DNA from: Pseudotamlana agarivorans
GTDB lineage: Bacteria > Bacteroidota > Bacteroidia > Flavobacteriales > Flavobacteriaceae
NCBI RefSeq assembly: GCF_018860245.1
Contig: NZ_JAHKPD010000012.1
Location: 434,001-498,000, forward strand
Length of the DNA stretch: 64,000 bases
Direction of reading: 5' to 3'
Of the stretch, positions 51,709 to 61,192 are shown one piece after another; positions within the stretch are counted from its first letter, which is position 1, and each line of letters starts with the position of its first letter. Position numbers and translations under genes: made by a program. The notes beneath the pieces were generated by a model. The model saw only the letters and a list, made by a program, of their open reading frames with translations, had not been told where the DNA came from and did no database searches.

Positions 51709-54153
51709 TTATTTCTTAGTTTTGATCGTTAAATTCATTGGTTTTTGATTGCGGTAAATCACCACATCAAGGTGCTCTTTCCAAATGTATTTTTGATATA
51801 CATTCATTAAATCCATGATATTATCCACATCATTTTCATCATATTTAACAATAACGTCTCCTTTTTTAAGCGTGGTAGCGCCAATGATACTTTCTTTAGC
51901 GATGTTTAAAATAACCACACCGGCAGTTTTGTTTAAACCAGCGGCAGAACGTTCTTCCATAGTGGTAACCGATTTTAGTGTCGCTCCCATCCATTCTATA
52001 GTTGCCGTTTTGGCACTTTCATCGTCTACGGGCCATAATTTTGGTATATTGGGTGTTTTAGCAAGTTTTTTAAGTGTCGGTTTTTTGACACCAAATTGAT
52101 TCATTGGAATATTTTTAAAGCCAATTTTAAGGGCCGGAGAGCTTTCGGCAACCGTGTAATCGCCTTCACTCGGATTAACAAATTGTGGATTTCCAAAAGT
52201 GCTATGCGCCTCAATGCCTTTGGATTGCTCGTTTTTTAAACCTTTCTCGGTAGGGAAGAGGTTGTAATCGACCTCTTTACCCCAAGCTTCAAGGAAAATA
52301 TCCTTGTGGTTACCCATCAAGATGTTTTTGCGAAATACATCGCCGTTATCTTTAAACCATACATGTGGATGAAAGCCATTGTTTATAATAATATTGTTTT
52401 CTGCAGTACGGTGGAAGCCTTCTCTTAATTTGATACCACCATTTAAACATACGTTATTGTAAATCTCATAATTGGTAGAGCCATCGTCCAAATCTATATC
52501 CCAACCATGATCGCATCTAAATCTGTTATTACGTATTATTGTGGTGTGGATAGCATCCCAAAGCACCATTTTGGGGTGAAGTGCCACGATAGAATCCATA
52601 ACTTCTCGCTTTGGATGCCAGAAACGGTCTCTTCCCCAGGAGTTGAATGCACCATGATCACCCGATTCTAAAACCGTTGCAAACACATCATTATATTCTA
52701 ATATATGTCCGCCCCAAGTACCGTCTCCAATATTAATTCCTGCTCGGGGTACTTCATAAATACTATTGTTACTTACGGTAATATCCATAGCCATGGAAAT
52801 CTCAACACCCGCAGTTTGCTTTTCTAGTCTGCCAATACGGTGTATTAGGTTGTTATCTGCGATACATGATCTTGGATATAATTCGTTTTTAGGTCCTGCT
52901 ATGGTGTCTAGTTTGTTATAATCTACAAATTCGTTGTATTGAAAAGATGGCGAGCGCACGGCAGTAGGACTTCCCACAAAGCTAATGGCGCTTGCTCCAG
53001 AATCATGAATGTGATTCCCTTTAATATTAACATCTTTATTGTAATTGCTTACAAAAATGACATTTCCGCCTAAATTGCTTAGCTCACAATCCTGAATAGT
53101 TACTTTTTCGGTGCCTTCCAGAAATAAAGCACCGCCTCGATAAATTGTCCAATCACTTCTTAGTAAAGGTTCGTATTCTTCCATAATAGTTCGGCTACTA
53201 TGTTCAAATTGAATATTTTTTATGGAGATGTTCTTAACAGGATTATCCACAGTCCCTATAATATCTATTAAATGTTTTAACCTAACCACTTCCACTGTGG
53301 CTTTTTTTAGTTTTGTAGCATCCGAAACATATAGGTAGAGTTTGTTTTCTTCCTTATTTAAGTACCATTCTTTCTCACTGTCTAGTTCTTCAAAAATATT
53401 TTCAACCATTCGATAAGTATCATGGATACCTCGAGCCGGTCTGTTGTTTTGGTGCCCTTTGGAAAGGGTAGCCTCTCCGTGCTCATCAACACCAGTAATA
53501 AGGAAATGAAAACCACCCCATTCGCCACCATGCATAGCATGGAATATACCGCCTTTGGGGTTCGACCAGGTTTTAATGCGTTCGGGAGCAATAGCATCTG
53601 CAGCAAAGCCTTGCCAGTGGCCGCCTGCTTCATTGTAATTAGGGTAACGTGCTAAAATTTGCTTTTCACCGTCGAGGTATAATTGATCAAATGAAGTGCC
53701 TTCAGGAACATTGGCAACCCAAATGTTGTTTTTGTACGGTTCCCAAGGTAACGTCAAGGTTTGAGAACCTTTTATAATGGTTTGACCGTTTTCTGCACCT
53801 AAAAGTGTGAGGTTTGAAAGTAAGGGAGAAATGGAAATTGTGTTTTTTAAATGATAGGATTTAGCAGCTAATTGGATGCTAATTGCAGTATTTGTATCTC
53901 CGCTATTTCGTAGTGCAGTAGCTTTCTCAAAAGCTTCTTCTAGGCTGTTTACTGGAACGCCTGTTTGGGAAGTGTTAGCTGCTCCAACATAGATGATGGT
54001 GCTTTTTTGAGACTCTTTTTTAGCGCATGAACACGCTAAAAATAATACGGATACAGCCAGTATGCTCCGTTTAATTAATCTGTAAGAATGGTTAGTTGGT
54101 TTCAAATTGAATGGTTTTTTTCTAAAAATAGATATTAAAATGAAATCGGTCAA
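51709..54153 (-). CDS. Right-handed beta-helix lipoprotein with C-terminal PDZ domain
   Basis: The protein of up to 814 residues has a lipoprotein signal (SILAVSVLFLACSC), a right-handed parallel beta-helix core (about 55-640, repeats such as NISIKNIQFEH, VTIQDCELSNLGGNVIFV, VNIKGNHIHDSGASAISFV, ITVSNNSIYEVPRAGINIGDG) and a PDZ domain (about 725-814, AGVVILNIAKESIIGATTLKKGDVIVKYDENDV). The fold is that of pectate-lyase-like polysaccharide enzymes. There is no PUL, SusC/D or sulfatase around it. Substrate unknown. The signal begins about 30 residues in, so a later start (TTG/ATG-poor region) is possible. Confidence 0.85.
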   Translation of the reverse strand: MTDFILISIFRKKPFNLKPTNHSYRLIKRSILAVSVLFLACSCAKKESQKSTIIYVGAANTSQTGVPVNSLEEAFEKATALRNSGDTNTAISIQLAAKSYHLKNTISISPLLSNLTLLGAENGQTIIKGSQTLTLPWEPYKNNIWVANVPEGTSFDQLYLDGEKQILARYPNYNEAGGHWQGFAADAIAPERIKTWSNPKGGIFHAMHGGEWGGFHFLITGVDEHGEATLSKGHQNNRPARGIHDTYRMVENIFEELDSEKEWYLNKEENKLYLYVSDATKLKKATVEVVRLKHLIDIIGTVDNPVKNISIKNIQFEHSSRTIMEEYEPLLRSDWTIYRGGALFLEGTEKVTIQDCELSNLGGNVIFVSNYNKDVNIKGNHIHDSGASAISFVGSPTAVRSPSFQYNEFVDYNKLDTIAGPKNELYPRSCIADNNLIHRIGRLEKQTAGVEISMAMDITVSNNSIYEVPRAGINIGDGTWGGHILEYNDVFATVLESGDHGAFNSWGRDRFWHPKREVMDSIVALHPKMVLWDAIHTTIIRNNRFRCDHGWDIDLDDGSTNYEIYNNVCLNGGIKLREGFHRTAENNIIINNGFHPHVWFKDNGDVFRKNILMGNHKDIFLEAWGKEVDYNLFPTEKGLKNEQSKGIEAHSTFGNPQFVNPSEGDYTVAESSPALKIGFKNIPMNQFGVKKPTLKKLAKTPNIPKLWPVDDESAKTATIEWMGATLKSVTTMEERSAAGLNKTAGVVILNIAKESIIGATTLKKGDVIVKYDENDVDNIMDLMNVYQKYIWKEHLDVVIYRNQKPMNLTIKTKK

Positions 54154-54502
54154 AGATTACCAGTTTCATCGTATTCATTTTTACGAAACTTTACTTAAAA
54201 AGTATGTTAATGCCAATAATAAATGGGACCTATAGAACCATGTAGCTGTTTGGGGTTTCTTAGTAGCAATGGTATAAGTAAAGCATACTTGTTTTGAAGA
54301 AGAAATTATTTTAATAAAAATCAAGTTTTAGGGAGCGATTAAATGTATAATGGTGAGGTTTTTAGAGTGTTAATTAACTTAATGTTTTATTCTAAAACGT
54401 ATACATGTCCAATTTTTGTTAACGGGAAGGTCTTGCTGAAAAAAATAAATAGTTTCATACTATTATTTTTAATAAACACGCTATTAGTTTAATGTGGTTT
54501 TT
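54154..54502. other. Intergenic stretch without recognised features
   Basis: About 350 AT-rich bases between the divergent beta-helix gene and glyS. I see no ORF of note, no RNA signature and no clear repeat. The only promoter-like element is the one close to glyS. Confidence 0.5.
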
Positions 54503-54510
54503 TATTTTTG
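54503..54510 (+). promoter_or_regulatory. -7 promoter box abutting the glyS start
   Basis: TATTTTTG fits TAnnTTTG but ends only four bases before the ATG at 54515, so transcription from it would begin at or next to the start codon (leaderless message). Confidence 0.45.
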
Positions 54511-54514
54511 CAGC

Positions 54515-56059
54515 ATGGCAAATCAAGATGATCAATTTAAAAAAGTAATCTCTCACGCGAAGGAGTATGGTTACGTGTTTCAGAGTAGTGAAATCTACGA
54601 CGGATTAAGTGCAGTTTACGACTATGCTCAAAATGGTGTTGAACTAAAGAAAAATATACGCGACTACTGGTGGAAAGCCATGGTGCAAATGAATGAAAAT
54701 ATTGTAGGTTTAGATGCTGCAATTTTTATGCATCCAACCACTTGGAAAGCTTCTGGCCACGTAGACGCTTTTAACGATCCTTTAATTGATAATAAAGATT
54801 CGAAAAAACGGTATAGGGCCGATGTTTTAATTGAAGACTATTGTGCTAAAATTGAAACGAAAATAGAAAAGGAAGTCAAGAAAGCTGAAAAACGTTTTGG
54901 CGAGGCCTTTAATAAAGCAGAATTTATTTCTACTAACGGACGCGTTGTTGGTTATCAAGAAAAAATAAATACCATCCTTTCTCGCATGGGGAAATCTTTA
55001 GAAAATGAAGATTTAGCCGATGTAAAAGCCTTAATTGAAGAATTGGAAATCGCTTGTCCGTTATCTGGAAGTAAAAACTGGACCGATGTGAAGCAATTTA
55101 ACTTGATGTTTGGTACAAAACTTGGCGCTTCCGCGGAAAGTGCTATGGATTTATATTTACGTCCAGAAACTGCTCAAGGTATTTTTGTAAACTTCCTAAA
55201 CGTACAAAAAACTGGACGTATGAAGATTCCTTTCGGAATTGCGCAAACCGGTAAGGCGTTTAGAAATGAAATTGTTGCAAGACAGTTTATTTTTAGAATG
55301 CGAGAGTTTGAACAAATGGAAATGCAATTTTTCATTAAGCCAGGAACTCAAAAAGAATGGTACGAGCATTGGAAAGAAACCAGATTGAAATGGCACCTTT
55401 CGTTAGGAATGGGGCAAGATAATTACCGTTTCCACGATCATGAAAAATTAGCGCATTATGCAGATGCGGCTGCCGATATCGAATTTAAATTTCCATTCGG
55501 ATTTAAGGAATTGGAAGGGATTCACTCAAGAACCGATTTCGATTTATCACAGCACGAAAAATTCTCTGGAAAGAAATTACAATATTTCGATCATGAAGAA
55601 AATAAAAGCTATGTGCCATATGTACTAGAAACTTCTATAGGTTTAGATCGTATGTTTTTAGCCGTTTTCTCTAATGCTTTACAAGAAGAAGCACTTGAGA
55701 ATGGTACAACAAGAACCGTTTTAAAATTACCAAGTGTATTAGCGCCTGTAAAAGCAGCTATTTTGCCGTTGGTTAAAAAGGACGGCTTGCCAGAAGTTGC
55801 TAAAGAGATTCTTGAAGATTTAAAATGGGATTTCAATGTGATTTATGATGAAAAAGATGCTGTAGGTAGACGTTATAGAAGGCAAGATGCCAATGGAACA
55901 CCTTTCTGTATCACTGTAGATCATGATACTTTAGAAGACCAATCGGTAACCATTCGTCATAGAGATTCTATGGAGCAAGAACGTGTTAAGATTTCAGACT
56001 TAAAAGCTATTATTAAGAGCGAAGTGGAAGTACGTACGTGGTTAAAGAAAATGAAATAA
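54515..56059 (+). CDS. glyS: Glycyl-tRNA synthetase (dimeric type)
   Basis: The 514-residue class II synthetase begins MANQDDQFKKVISHAKEYGYVFQSSEIYDGL. Motif 2 region RNEIVARQFIFRMREFEQMEMQFF and motif 3 ETSIGLDRMFLAVF are present, as is the anticodon-binding domain at the end. It is the homodimeric alpha2 enzyme. An upstream in-frame GTG start (54494) would precede the promoter box and is rejected. Confidence 0.97.
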   Translation: MANQDDQFKKVISHAKEYGYVFQSSEIYDGLSAVYDYAQNGVELKKNIRDYWWKAMVQMNENIVGLDAAIFMHPTTWKASGHVDAFNDPLIDNKDSKKRYRADVLIEDYCAKIETKIEKEVKKAEKRFGEAFNKAEFISTNGRVVGYQEKINTILSRMGKSLENEDLADVKALIEELEIACPLSGSKNWTDVKQFNLMFGTKLGASAESAMDLYLRPETAQGIFVNFLNVQKTGRMKIPFGIAQTGKAFRNEIVARQFIFRMREFEQMEMQFFIKPGTQKEWYEHWKETRLKWHLSLGMGQDNYRFHDHEKLAHYADAAADIEFKFPFGFKELEGIHSRTDFDLSQHEKFSGKKLQYFDHEENKSYVPYVLETSIGLDRMFLAVFSNALQEEALENGTTRTVLKLPSVLAPVKAAILPLVKKDGLPEVAKEILEDLKWDFNVIYDEKDAVGRRYRRQDANGTPFCITVDHDTLEDQSVTIRHRDSMEQERVKISDLKAIIKSEVEVRTWLKKMK

Positions 56060-56091
56060 TACCAATAACGATTTTACTTGAAATTAGAAAT

Positions 56092-56123
56092 AAAAAAAGA
56101 GGCTTTATGAAGCCTCTTTTTTT
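56092..56123. terminator. Bidirectional terminator between glyS and lrp
   Basis: AAAAAGAGGCTT pairs with AAGCCTCTTTTT around TATG, with A and T runs on both sides, so it serves both convergent genes. Confidence 0.9.
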
Positions 56124-56152
56124 ATACATTCATTTTAAATGAACCGTGGTAT

Positions 56153-56623
56153 TTATACAAGAATTTGTCTATCTATTTGTTGATCTAGAGAAATGAGCGA
56201 TTCGGTTCTCAAAACACCTTCAATAGATTGAATGTTTTTGTTAAGCAAGTGCATAAGATGTGCGTTGTCAACAGATAATAACTTTATAAATAAGTTGTAA
56301 TTTCCTGTGGTATAATGGCATTCTAAAACTTCAGGATAACGCTTTAAAGCCTTAATAACATCATCAGTATTTGCTGCTTTATCTAAATAAATGCCAACAA
56401 AAGCCATGGTTGAATAGCCTAAGACTTTTGGATTAATTATAAATTTTGAACCTGATAAGAGGTTAGATTTTTCTAGTTTTTTTAAACGTTGATGAATGGC
56501 GGCACCCGATATTCCAACGTTTCTGGCAATTTCAAGAATTGGGGTTCTCGCATCTTCGGTTAAAACACGCAGAATTTTTTTGTCTATGCCGTCAATACTT
56601 ATAGTTTTTTGGTTATTGTTCAT
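56153..56623 (-). CDS. Lrp/AsnC-family transcription regulator
   Basis: The 156-residue protein has an N-terminal HTH (about 8-55, DKKILRVLTEDARTPILEIARNVGISGAAIHQRLKKLE) and an RAM ligand-binding domain (about 70-150). ATG 56623 is preferred because the longer frame upstream lacks similarity. It is the nearest regulator to the saccharopine dehydrogenase gene on the same strand and may control it in response to lysine or a related amino acid (inference). Confidence 0.92.
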   Translation of the reverse strand: MNNNQKTISIDGIDKKILRVLTEDARTPILEIARNVGISGAAIHQRLKKLEKSNLLSGSKFIINPKVLGYSTMAFVGIYLDKAANTDDVIKALKRYPEVLECHYTTGNYNLFIKLLSVDNAHLMHLLNKNIQSIEGVLRTESLISLDQQIDRQILV

Positions 56624-56839
56624 TTGGTTATAAATTAAAGCATAAATGTAACCATTTGATTTTAAATTGAAACTATAATTTGAGGTGAACAATGAGAGTG
56701 CAATAATTTGTTTGTTCTAAGTCGTTGATTTACAAGGGGTGTTGTCTGTTTTTTTTTAAGTGTTAAAAAATGAATTAATTGAGATGATTCGTATTGATTT
56801 TGAAAAGGTTATAGATTTAACAAGGTTATTCTTGTTAAA

Positions 56840-58171
56840 TTATTGTTTTTCTATAAAAACGATACCATTAGTTTCTAGTTCTGCTAAAATGGGCGTGTAT
56901 ATTTCTGGTAATATTGGTATTTGTACGCCCGATGTTCTTATTTTTTTATTTAAAATGTAAAGTGTTGCAATGGCTATGGGTAATCCAACTGTTTTTGCCA
57001 TAGCGGTATAAGTGCTGTCTTGGCCAATTACCTTCATTGTAGACACTATTTCATGTTTTTCACCCTCACATATATATCCAAATTTATGATACATAATAAC
57101 CATGTCTTTATCTTGTTCGGAAAGCGCCCATGAATCCATAAGAATGTATTGGAGTATTTGTGCTGGAGTCGCTTTACTTAGCCTTGAATATTTGTTTTTA
57201 TTGAATAAATCTAGTGCTTCCAATTTTTCAAAAACATTATGAGAAGCTTCAATTTTTAAGAGCTTTTGTAGTTTAATCTCCACAGTGTCTATTGGGTGGT
57301 AGGGTAGAAACGCATTAAGAAAACTACGATGGCTTAAGTTTTCGCTATTCGCCATGATATAACTGTCGTCTGTCATTCCGAGAGAAACAAAAACATCCCA
57401 AGCTTGGCAAAATCCTAAATGCCGAATCGTGCCTCGGTAGAGGGTTTTAATATTTTTCAATTGATATGCCTTTTGATATTTAAGAGAATCGCGGTTTGCA
57501 TAGACTTCAAAAGGGCCAACATTCGGTATGTTTAAAGGTTTTGCGCGCTTGAATATCTGGTTGTAGGGTAAGTACTTAAATCGGCCTTCTTTTAAATATT
57601 TAGCAGTACCACCTTGACCGGCCATTACCACGTTTTTAGGGTTCCATGTAAATTTGTAATGCCATGGGTTATTATCGCTCTCGGGAGCGATTAATCCACC
57701 CGTGTATGATTCAAAAGAATCGATCTCCCCTCCCTTTTCACAGATGTTATCTAGAACTTTCATAGCACTCATGTGGTCTAATCCTGGGTCGACACCAATT
57801 TCATTCATAAAAATTAAACCTTTGGCTTTAACTTTGTCGTCTAAAGCTTGCATTTCTGGACTTACATAAGAGGCCGTTATCATGTTTTTGTTTAACTTCA
57901 AGCAGTCTTTTGCTATGTTTATATGCAAATGGGCAGGAAGCATAGAAATTACAATATCAGAAGCTTTAATGATCTCATGTCGTGAGGCATCGTTAAAAAT
58001 ATCGAGTTGAATAATACTTCCGCTAGGGTGATTATTAATTAAACGTTCTGCATTTTCAATATGAATATCGGCTACAGTTACAAAGAGCGATTCGGTAGCT
58101 GCATGGTCTAATAAATACTTTATCAAATAAGAAGTCGATTTTCCTGAACCAATTATTAAAATCTGTCTCAT
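56840..58171 (-). CDS. Saccharopine dehydrogenase family protein
   Basis: The 443-residue NAD(P)-binding enzyme begins RQILIIGSGKSTSYLIKYLL, followed by ADIVISMLPAHLHINIAKDCL and the GVDPGLDHMSAMKVLD signature of saccharopine reductase/dehydrogenase, with a C-terminal domain of the lysine-pathway type. Probably splits saccharopine to glutamate and aminoadipate semialdehyde in lysine degradation. The LKR partner is not in the window. Confidence 0.9.
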   Translation of the reverse strand: MRQILIIGSGKSTSYLIKYLLDHAATESLFVTVADIHIENAERLINNHPSGSIIQLDIFNDASRHEIIKASDIVISMLPAHLHINIAKDCLKLNKNMITASYVSPEMQALDDKVKAKGLIFMNEIGVDPGLDHMSAMKVLDNICEKGGEIDSFESYTGGLIAPESDNNPWHYKFTWNPKNVVMAGQGGTAKYLKEGRFKYLPYNQIFKRAKPLNIPNVGPFEVYANRDSLKYQKAYQLKNIKTLYRGTIRHLGFCQAWDVFVSLGMTDDSYIMANSENLSHRSFLNAFLPYHPIDTVEIKLQKLLKIEASHNVFEKLEALDLFNKNKYSRLSKATPAQILQYILMDSWALSEQDKDMVIMYHKFGYICEGEKHEIVSTMKVIGQDSTYTAMAKTVGLPIAIATLYILNKKIRTSGVQIPILPEIYTPILAELETNGIVFIEKQ

Positions 58172-58277
58172 ATTAATTAATGTTTAGGTAATTTTGTTAG
58201 ACACTTACCGTTTTTTAAAACTTGTATGTCACTAATTTATAAATATTAAAGGTAGGTGTAAGTAATTATTTCTGTAT

Positions 58278-58670
58278 ATGGATAAAAAAATATTAGTAAC
58301 TGGTGCTGTTTTAGGCATGTTAAGTATCATTCTAGGAGCATTTGGAGCTCATGGGCTAAAGGCGTTAATTTCCGCGGAAGCGATTCAAACCTTCGAAACA
58401 GGTGTGCGTTATCAAATGTATCATGCATTTCTTATGCTTATTGTTGGAGGTACGTCTTTTGTGAGTTTAAAGACAAAAAAAGCCGTTTATTATTTGGTTC
58501 TAATAGGTGTTGTTTTGTTCTCAGGTTCTATTTACGGATTGGCAACCAACACTTTGTCGGGTTTTGATTTTAAAAGTATTGGGTTTGTAACACCTGTTGG
58601 TGGTTTGTTCTTAATTTTGGGGTGGATAGCTATGTTTATTGATTTGATAAAAAATAAGTATAAAAACTAG
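58278..58670 (+). CDS. DUF423 membrane protein
   Basis: The 130-residue protein has four helices and the family signature GAFGAHGLKALISAEAIQTFETGVRYQMYHAF. Function unknown. Its codons 31-35 carry one copy of the CGCTTNCGCGGAA motif on the minus strand. Confidence 0.92.
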   Translation: MDKKILVTGAVLGMLSIILGAFGAHGLKALISAEAIQTFETGVRYQMYHAFLMLIVGGTSFVSLKTKKAVYYLVLIGVVLFSGSIYGLATNTLSGFDFKSIGFVTPVGGLFLILGWIAMFIDLIKNKYKN

Positions 58671-58735
58671 GTTTATTTAAACTTAATTTAAAATAAATGT
58701 ATTAATTTTATGAAATAAATAATTTTTGATAAAAT

Positions 58736-60352
58736 ATGGGAAATCAAAATCAGGTAAAAAAAACAATTTCTTTAGATCAATATGGGATTAAAAATGCCAA
58801 AATTCATTATCAATTAACACCTGAAGCTTTGCAAGCCATTGCAATAGAAAAGGGGCAGGGGGTAGAAGTTAGTTCTGGAGCCTTGGCTGTGAATACTGGT
58901 GAGTTTACAGGGCGATCACCAAAAGATCGGTTTATCGTTAAAGATGATATTACCAAAGACCGTATTTGGTGGGGTAACGTAAATATTGCTTTCGAGCCAG
59001 AGAAGTTTGATAAGCTTTATAATAAGGTGACTAAATATTTATCTGATAAAGAGGTATATGTTCGAGATAGTTATGCTTGCGCGGATGAAAACTACAAATT
59101 AAATATTCGTGTAATTAACGAATATCCGTGGAGTAACCAGTTTGCTTACAACATGTTTTTACGTCCTACGGAAGCGGAGTTGAGCCATTTTAATCCAGAG
59201 TGGACTATAGTAAATGCTCCTGGTTTTATGGCTAATCCTGATGAAGACGGGACAAGGCAGCATAACTTTGCTATTTTAGATTTTACTAAAAAAATTGCAT
59301 TAATAGGAGGTACCGGGTATACCGGAGAAATTAAGAAAGGTATTTTTTCTGCCTTAAACTTTATTTTACCGGTATTCAAAGAAACGATGCCAATGCATTG
59401 TAGTGCCAATGTTGGAGAAGATGGCGATACAGCTGTGTTTTTTGGTTTGTCTGGCACTGGTAAAACCACACTTTCTACCGATCCTGATAGGAGTTTAATT
59501 GGCGATGATGAGCATGGGTGGACAAAGGAAAATAAGATTTTTAATTTTGAAGGTGGTTGTTATGCGAAGGTGATTAACTTGTCTAGAGATCAAGAGCCCG
59601 AGATTTTTGATGCCATTAAAAAAGGAGCTATTCTTGAAAATGTTGTTTTAGATGATCAAGGTGTGGTAGATTTTACAGATACGTCCATCACCCAAAATAC
59701 TAGGGTTAGCTACCCTATTGATCATATTGAAAATATTCAAGTGCCATCCATAGGTAGAAACCCAAAAAATATTTTCTTTTTAACAGCAGATGCTTTTGGA
59801 GTGCTGCCTCCAATTTCAAAATTAACACCAAGTCAAGCCGCTTATCATTTTATTTCGGGCTACACCGCAAAAGTAGCGGGGACCGAAGCTGGCGTTGTAG
59901 AGCCTGTGCCGTCATTCTCGGCCTGTTTTGGTGCGCCTTTCATGCCCTTGCACCCCGCCAAATACGCCGAAATGTTAAGTCAGAAAATGACCGACGCAGG
60001 CGTGAATGTATGGTTGGTAAATACGGGTTGGACGGGTGGTCCTTATGGAGTTGGAACACGTATGAAATTAAAATATACCCGAGCTATGATTAATGCGGTT
60101 CTTAATGGAGATTTAGGTTTATACAACTATGACGATTACCATATACACTCTGTTTTTGGTGTAGCTCAGCCAAGAAGTTGCCCTGGGGTGCCAACCGAGG
60201 TTTTGAGTCCGAGATCAACATGGAACGACGATGAAGCTTATTACACCACGGCATTTAAGTTAACCAATGCCTTTCGTGAAAACTTTAAAAAGTTTGAAGA
60301 ACATTGTTCGGAAGAAATTAGACGTGGCGGACCACAGCGTTATGCATTTTAA
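58736..60352 (+). CDS. pckA: Phosphoenolpyruvate carboxykinase (ATP)
   Basis: The 538-residue gluconeogenic enzyme has NTGEFTGRSPKDRFIV, the P-loop GLSGTGKTTLSTDP (about 238-251), IGDDEHGW (metal-binding Asp) and VNTGWTGGPYGVGTRM. Converts oxaloacetate and ATP to PEP and CO2. Full length. Confidence 0.98.
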   Translation: MGNQNQVKKTISLDQYGIKNAKIHYQLTPEALQAIAIEKGQGVEVSSGALAVNTGEFTGRSPKDRFIVKDDITKDRIWWGNVNIAFEPEKFDKLYNKVTKYLSDKEVYVRDSYACADENYKLNIRVINEYPWSNQFAYNMFLRPTEAELSHFNPEWTIVNAPGFMANPDEDGTRQHNFAILDFTKKIALIGGTGYTGEIKKGIFSALNFILPVFKETMPMHCSANVGEDGDTAVFFGLSGTGKTTLSTDPDRSLIGDDEHGWTKENKIFNFEGGCYAKVINLSRDQEPEIFDAIKKGAILENVVLDDQGVVDFTDTSITQNTRVSYPIDHIENIQVPSIGRNPKNIFFLTADAFGVLPPISKLTPSQAAYHFISGYTAKVAGTEAGVVEPVPSFSACFGAPFMPLHPAKYAEMLSQKMTDAGVNVWLVNTGWTGGPYGVGTRMKLKYTRAMINAVLNGDLGLYNYDDYHIHSVFGVAQPRSCPGVPTEVLSPRSTWNDDEAYYTTAFKLTNAFRENFKKFEEHCSEEIRRGGPQRYAF

Positions 60353-60358
60353 TTAATG

Positions 60359-60398
60359 CAAAAAGGGCTGATTTATACAAAATCAGCCCTTTTTTTAT
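60359..60398. terminator. Terminator between pckA and hemD
   Basis: AAAGGGCTGATTT pairs with AAATCAGCCCTTT around ATACA, then T-run; A-run on the other side makes it work for convergent hemD too. Confidence 0.9.
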
Positions 60399-60421
60399 GT
60401 GATAATTAAACGTTTGTTTAA

Positions 60422-61171
60422 TTATTTTCCTTTGTTTGCTTTTTCAATGTATTTTTCTAAAGCCATGGTCATAGAAGGTGTTTCTGGTGTTGGTGCAGAA
60501 ATATCTACACGCAAACCTTTTTCTTCAACAGCTTTAATAGTGGTATTTCCAAAAACAGCAATACGCGTCTCATTTTGTTTGAAGTCTGGAAAGTTTTTAA
60601 ATAAGGATTCTATTCCAGAAGGGCTAAAAAATACGAGTACATCATAAGATACATTAGCCAAGTCGGATAAATCACTAACTACAGTTTTGAAAAAAGTAGC
60701 TTGCTTCCATTCAACGCCTAAAGCATCTAAAGTATTTGGTACCTCAGGTTTAACTTTATCGGTATTAGGTAATAAGAATTTTTCGTCCTTATATTTTTTA
60801 ATAAGTGGAGAAAGCTCTGAAAAAGTACGTTTACCAACATAAATTTTACGTTTTCTGTAAACCACGTATTTCTGTAAATAGTAAGCAACAGCCTCAGATT
60901 GGCAAAAATATTTTAAAGTATCTGGCACTTTAAAACGCATTTCTTCAGCAATTCTAAAAAAATGATCGACTGCATTTCTACTGGTAAGTATAATAGCAGT
61001 ATAGTTTTTTAAATCAATTTTTTGTTGTCTTATCTCCTTTGCAGAAACGCCTTCAACATGAATAAAAGGTCTAAAATCGATTTTTACGCGCTGCTTTTGT
61101 TGTAAATCAAAGTAGGGAGAATTCTCTATTTTAGGTTCTGGTTGAGATACTAAAATTGTTTTAACTTTCAT
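60422..61171 (-). CDS. hemD: Uroporphyrinogen-III synthase
   Basis: The 249-residue two-domain protein starts MKVKTILVSQPEPK, with ILTSRNAVDHFFRIAEE and DVLVFFSPSGIESLFKNFPDF, the alternating-domain signatures of HemD. Closes the linear tetrapyrrole to uroporphyrinogen III. HemD is poorly conserved, and the flavobacterial form next to DUF4271 is the usual one. An earlier ATG at 61186 adds five residues. Confidence 0.9.
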   Translation of the reverse strand: MKVKTILVSQPEPKIENSPYFDLQQKQRVKIDFRPFIHVEGVSAKEIRQQKIDLKNYTAIILTSRNAVDHFFRIAEEMRFKVPDTLKYFCQSEAVAYYLQKYVVYRKRKIYVGKRTFSELSPLIKKYKDEKFLLPNTDKVKPEVPNTLDALGVEWKQATFFKTVVSDLSDLANVSYDVLVFFSPSGIESLFKNFPDFKQNETRIAVFGNTTIKAVEEKGLRVDISAPTPETPSMTMALEKYIEKANKGK

Positions 61172-61192
61172 AAGGGATTCCGTCAATTGTAT

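Noticed and set aside
56760-56960. Small plus-strand ORF opposite saccharopine dehydrogenase
   Set aside because: Most of it is antisense to the conserved dehydrogenase C-terminus; low-complexity start.
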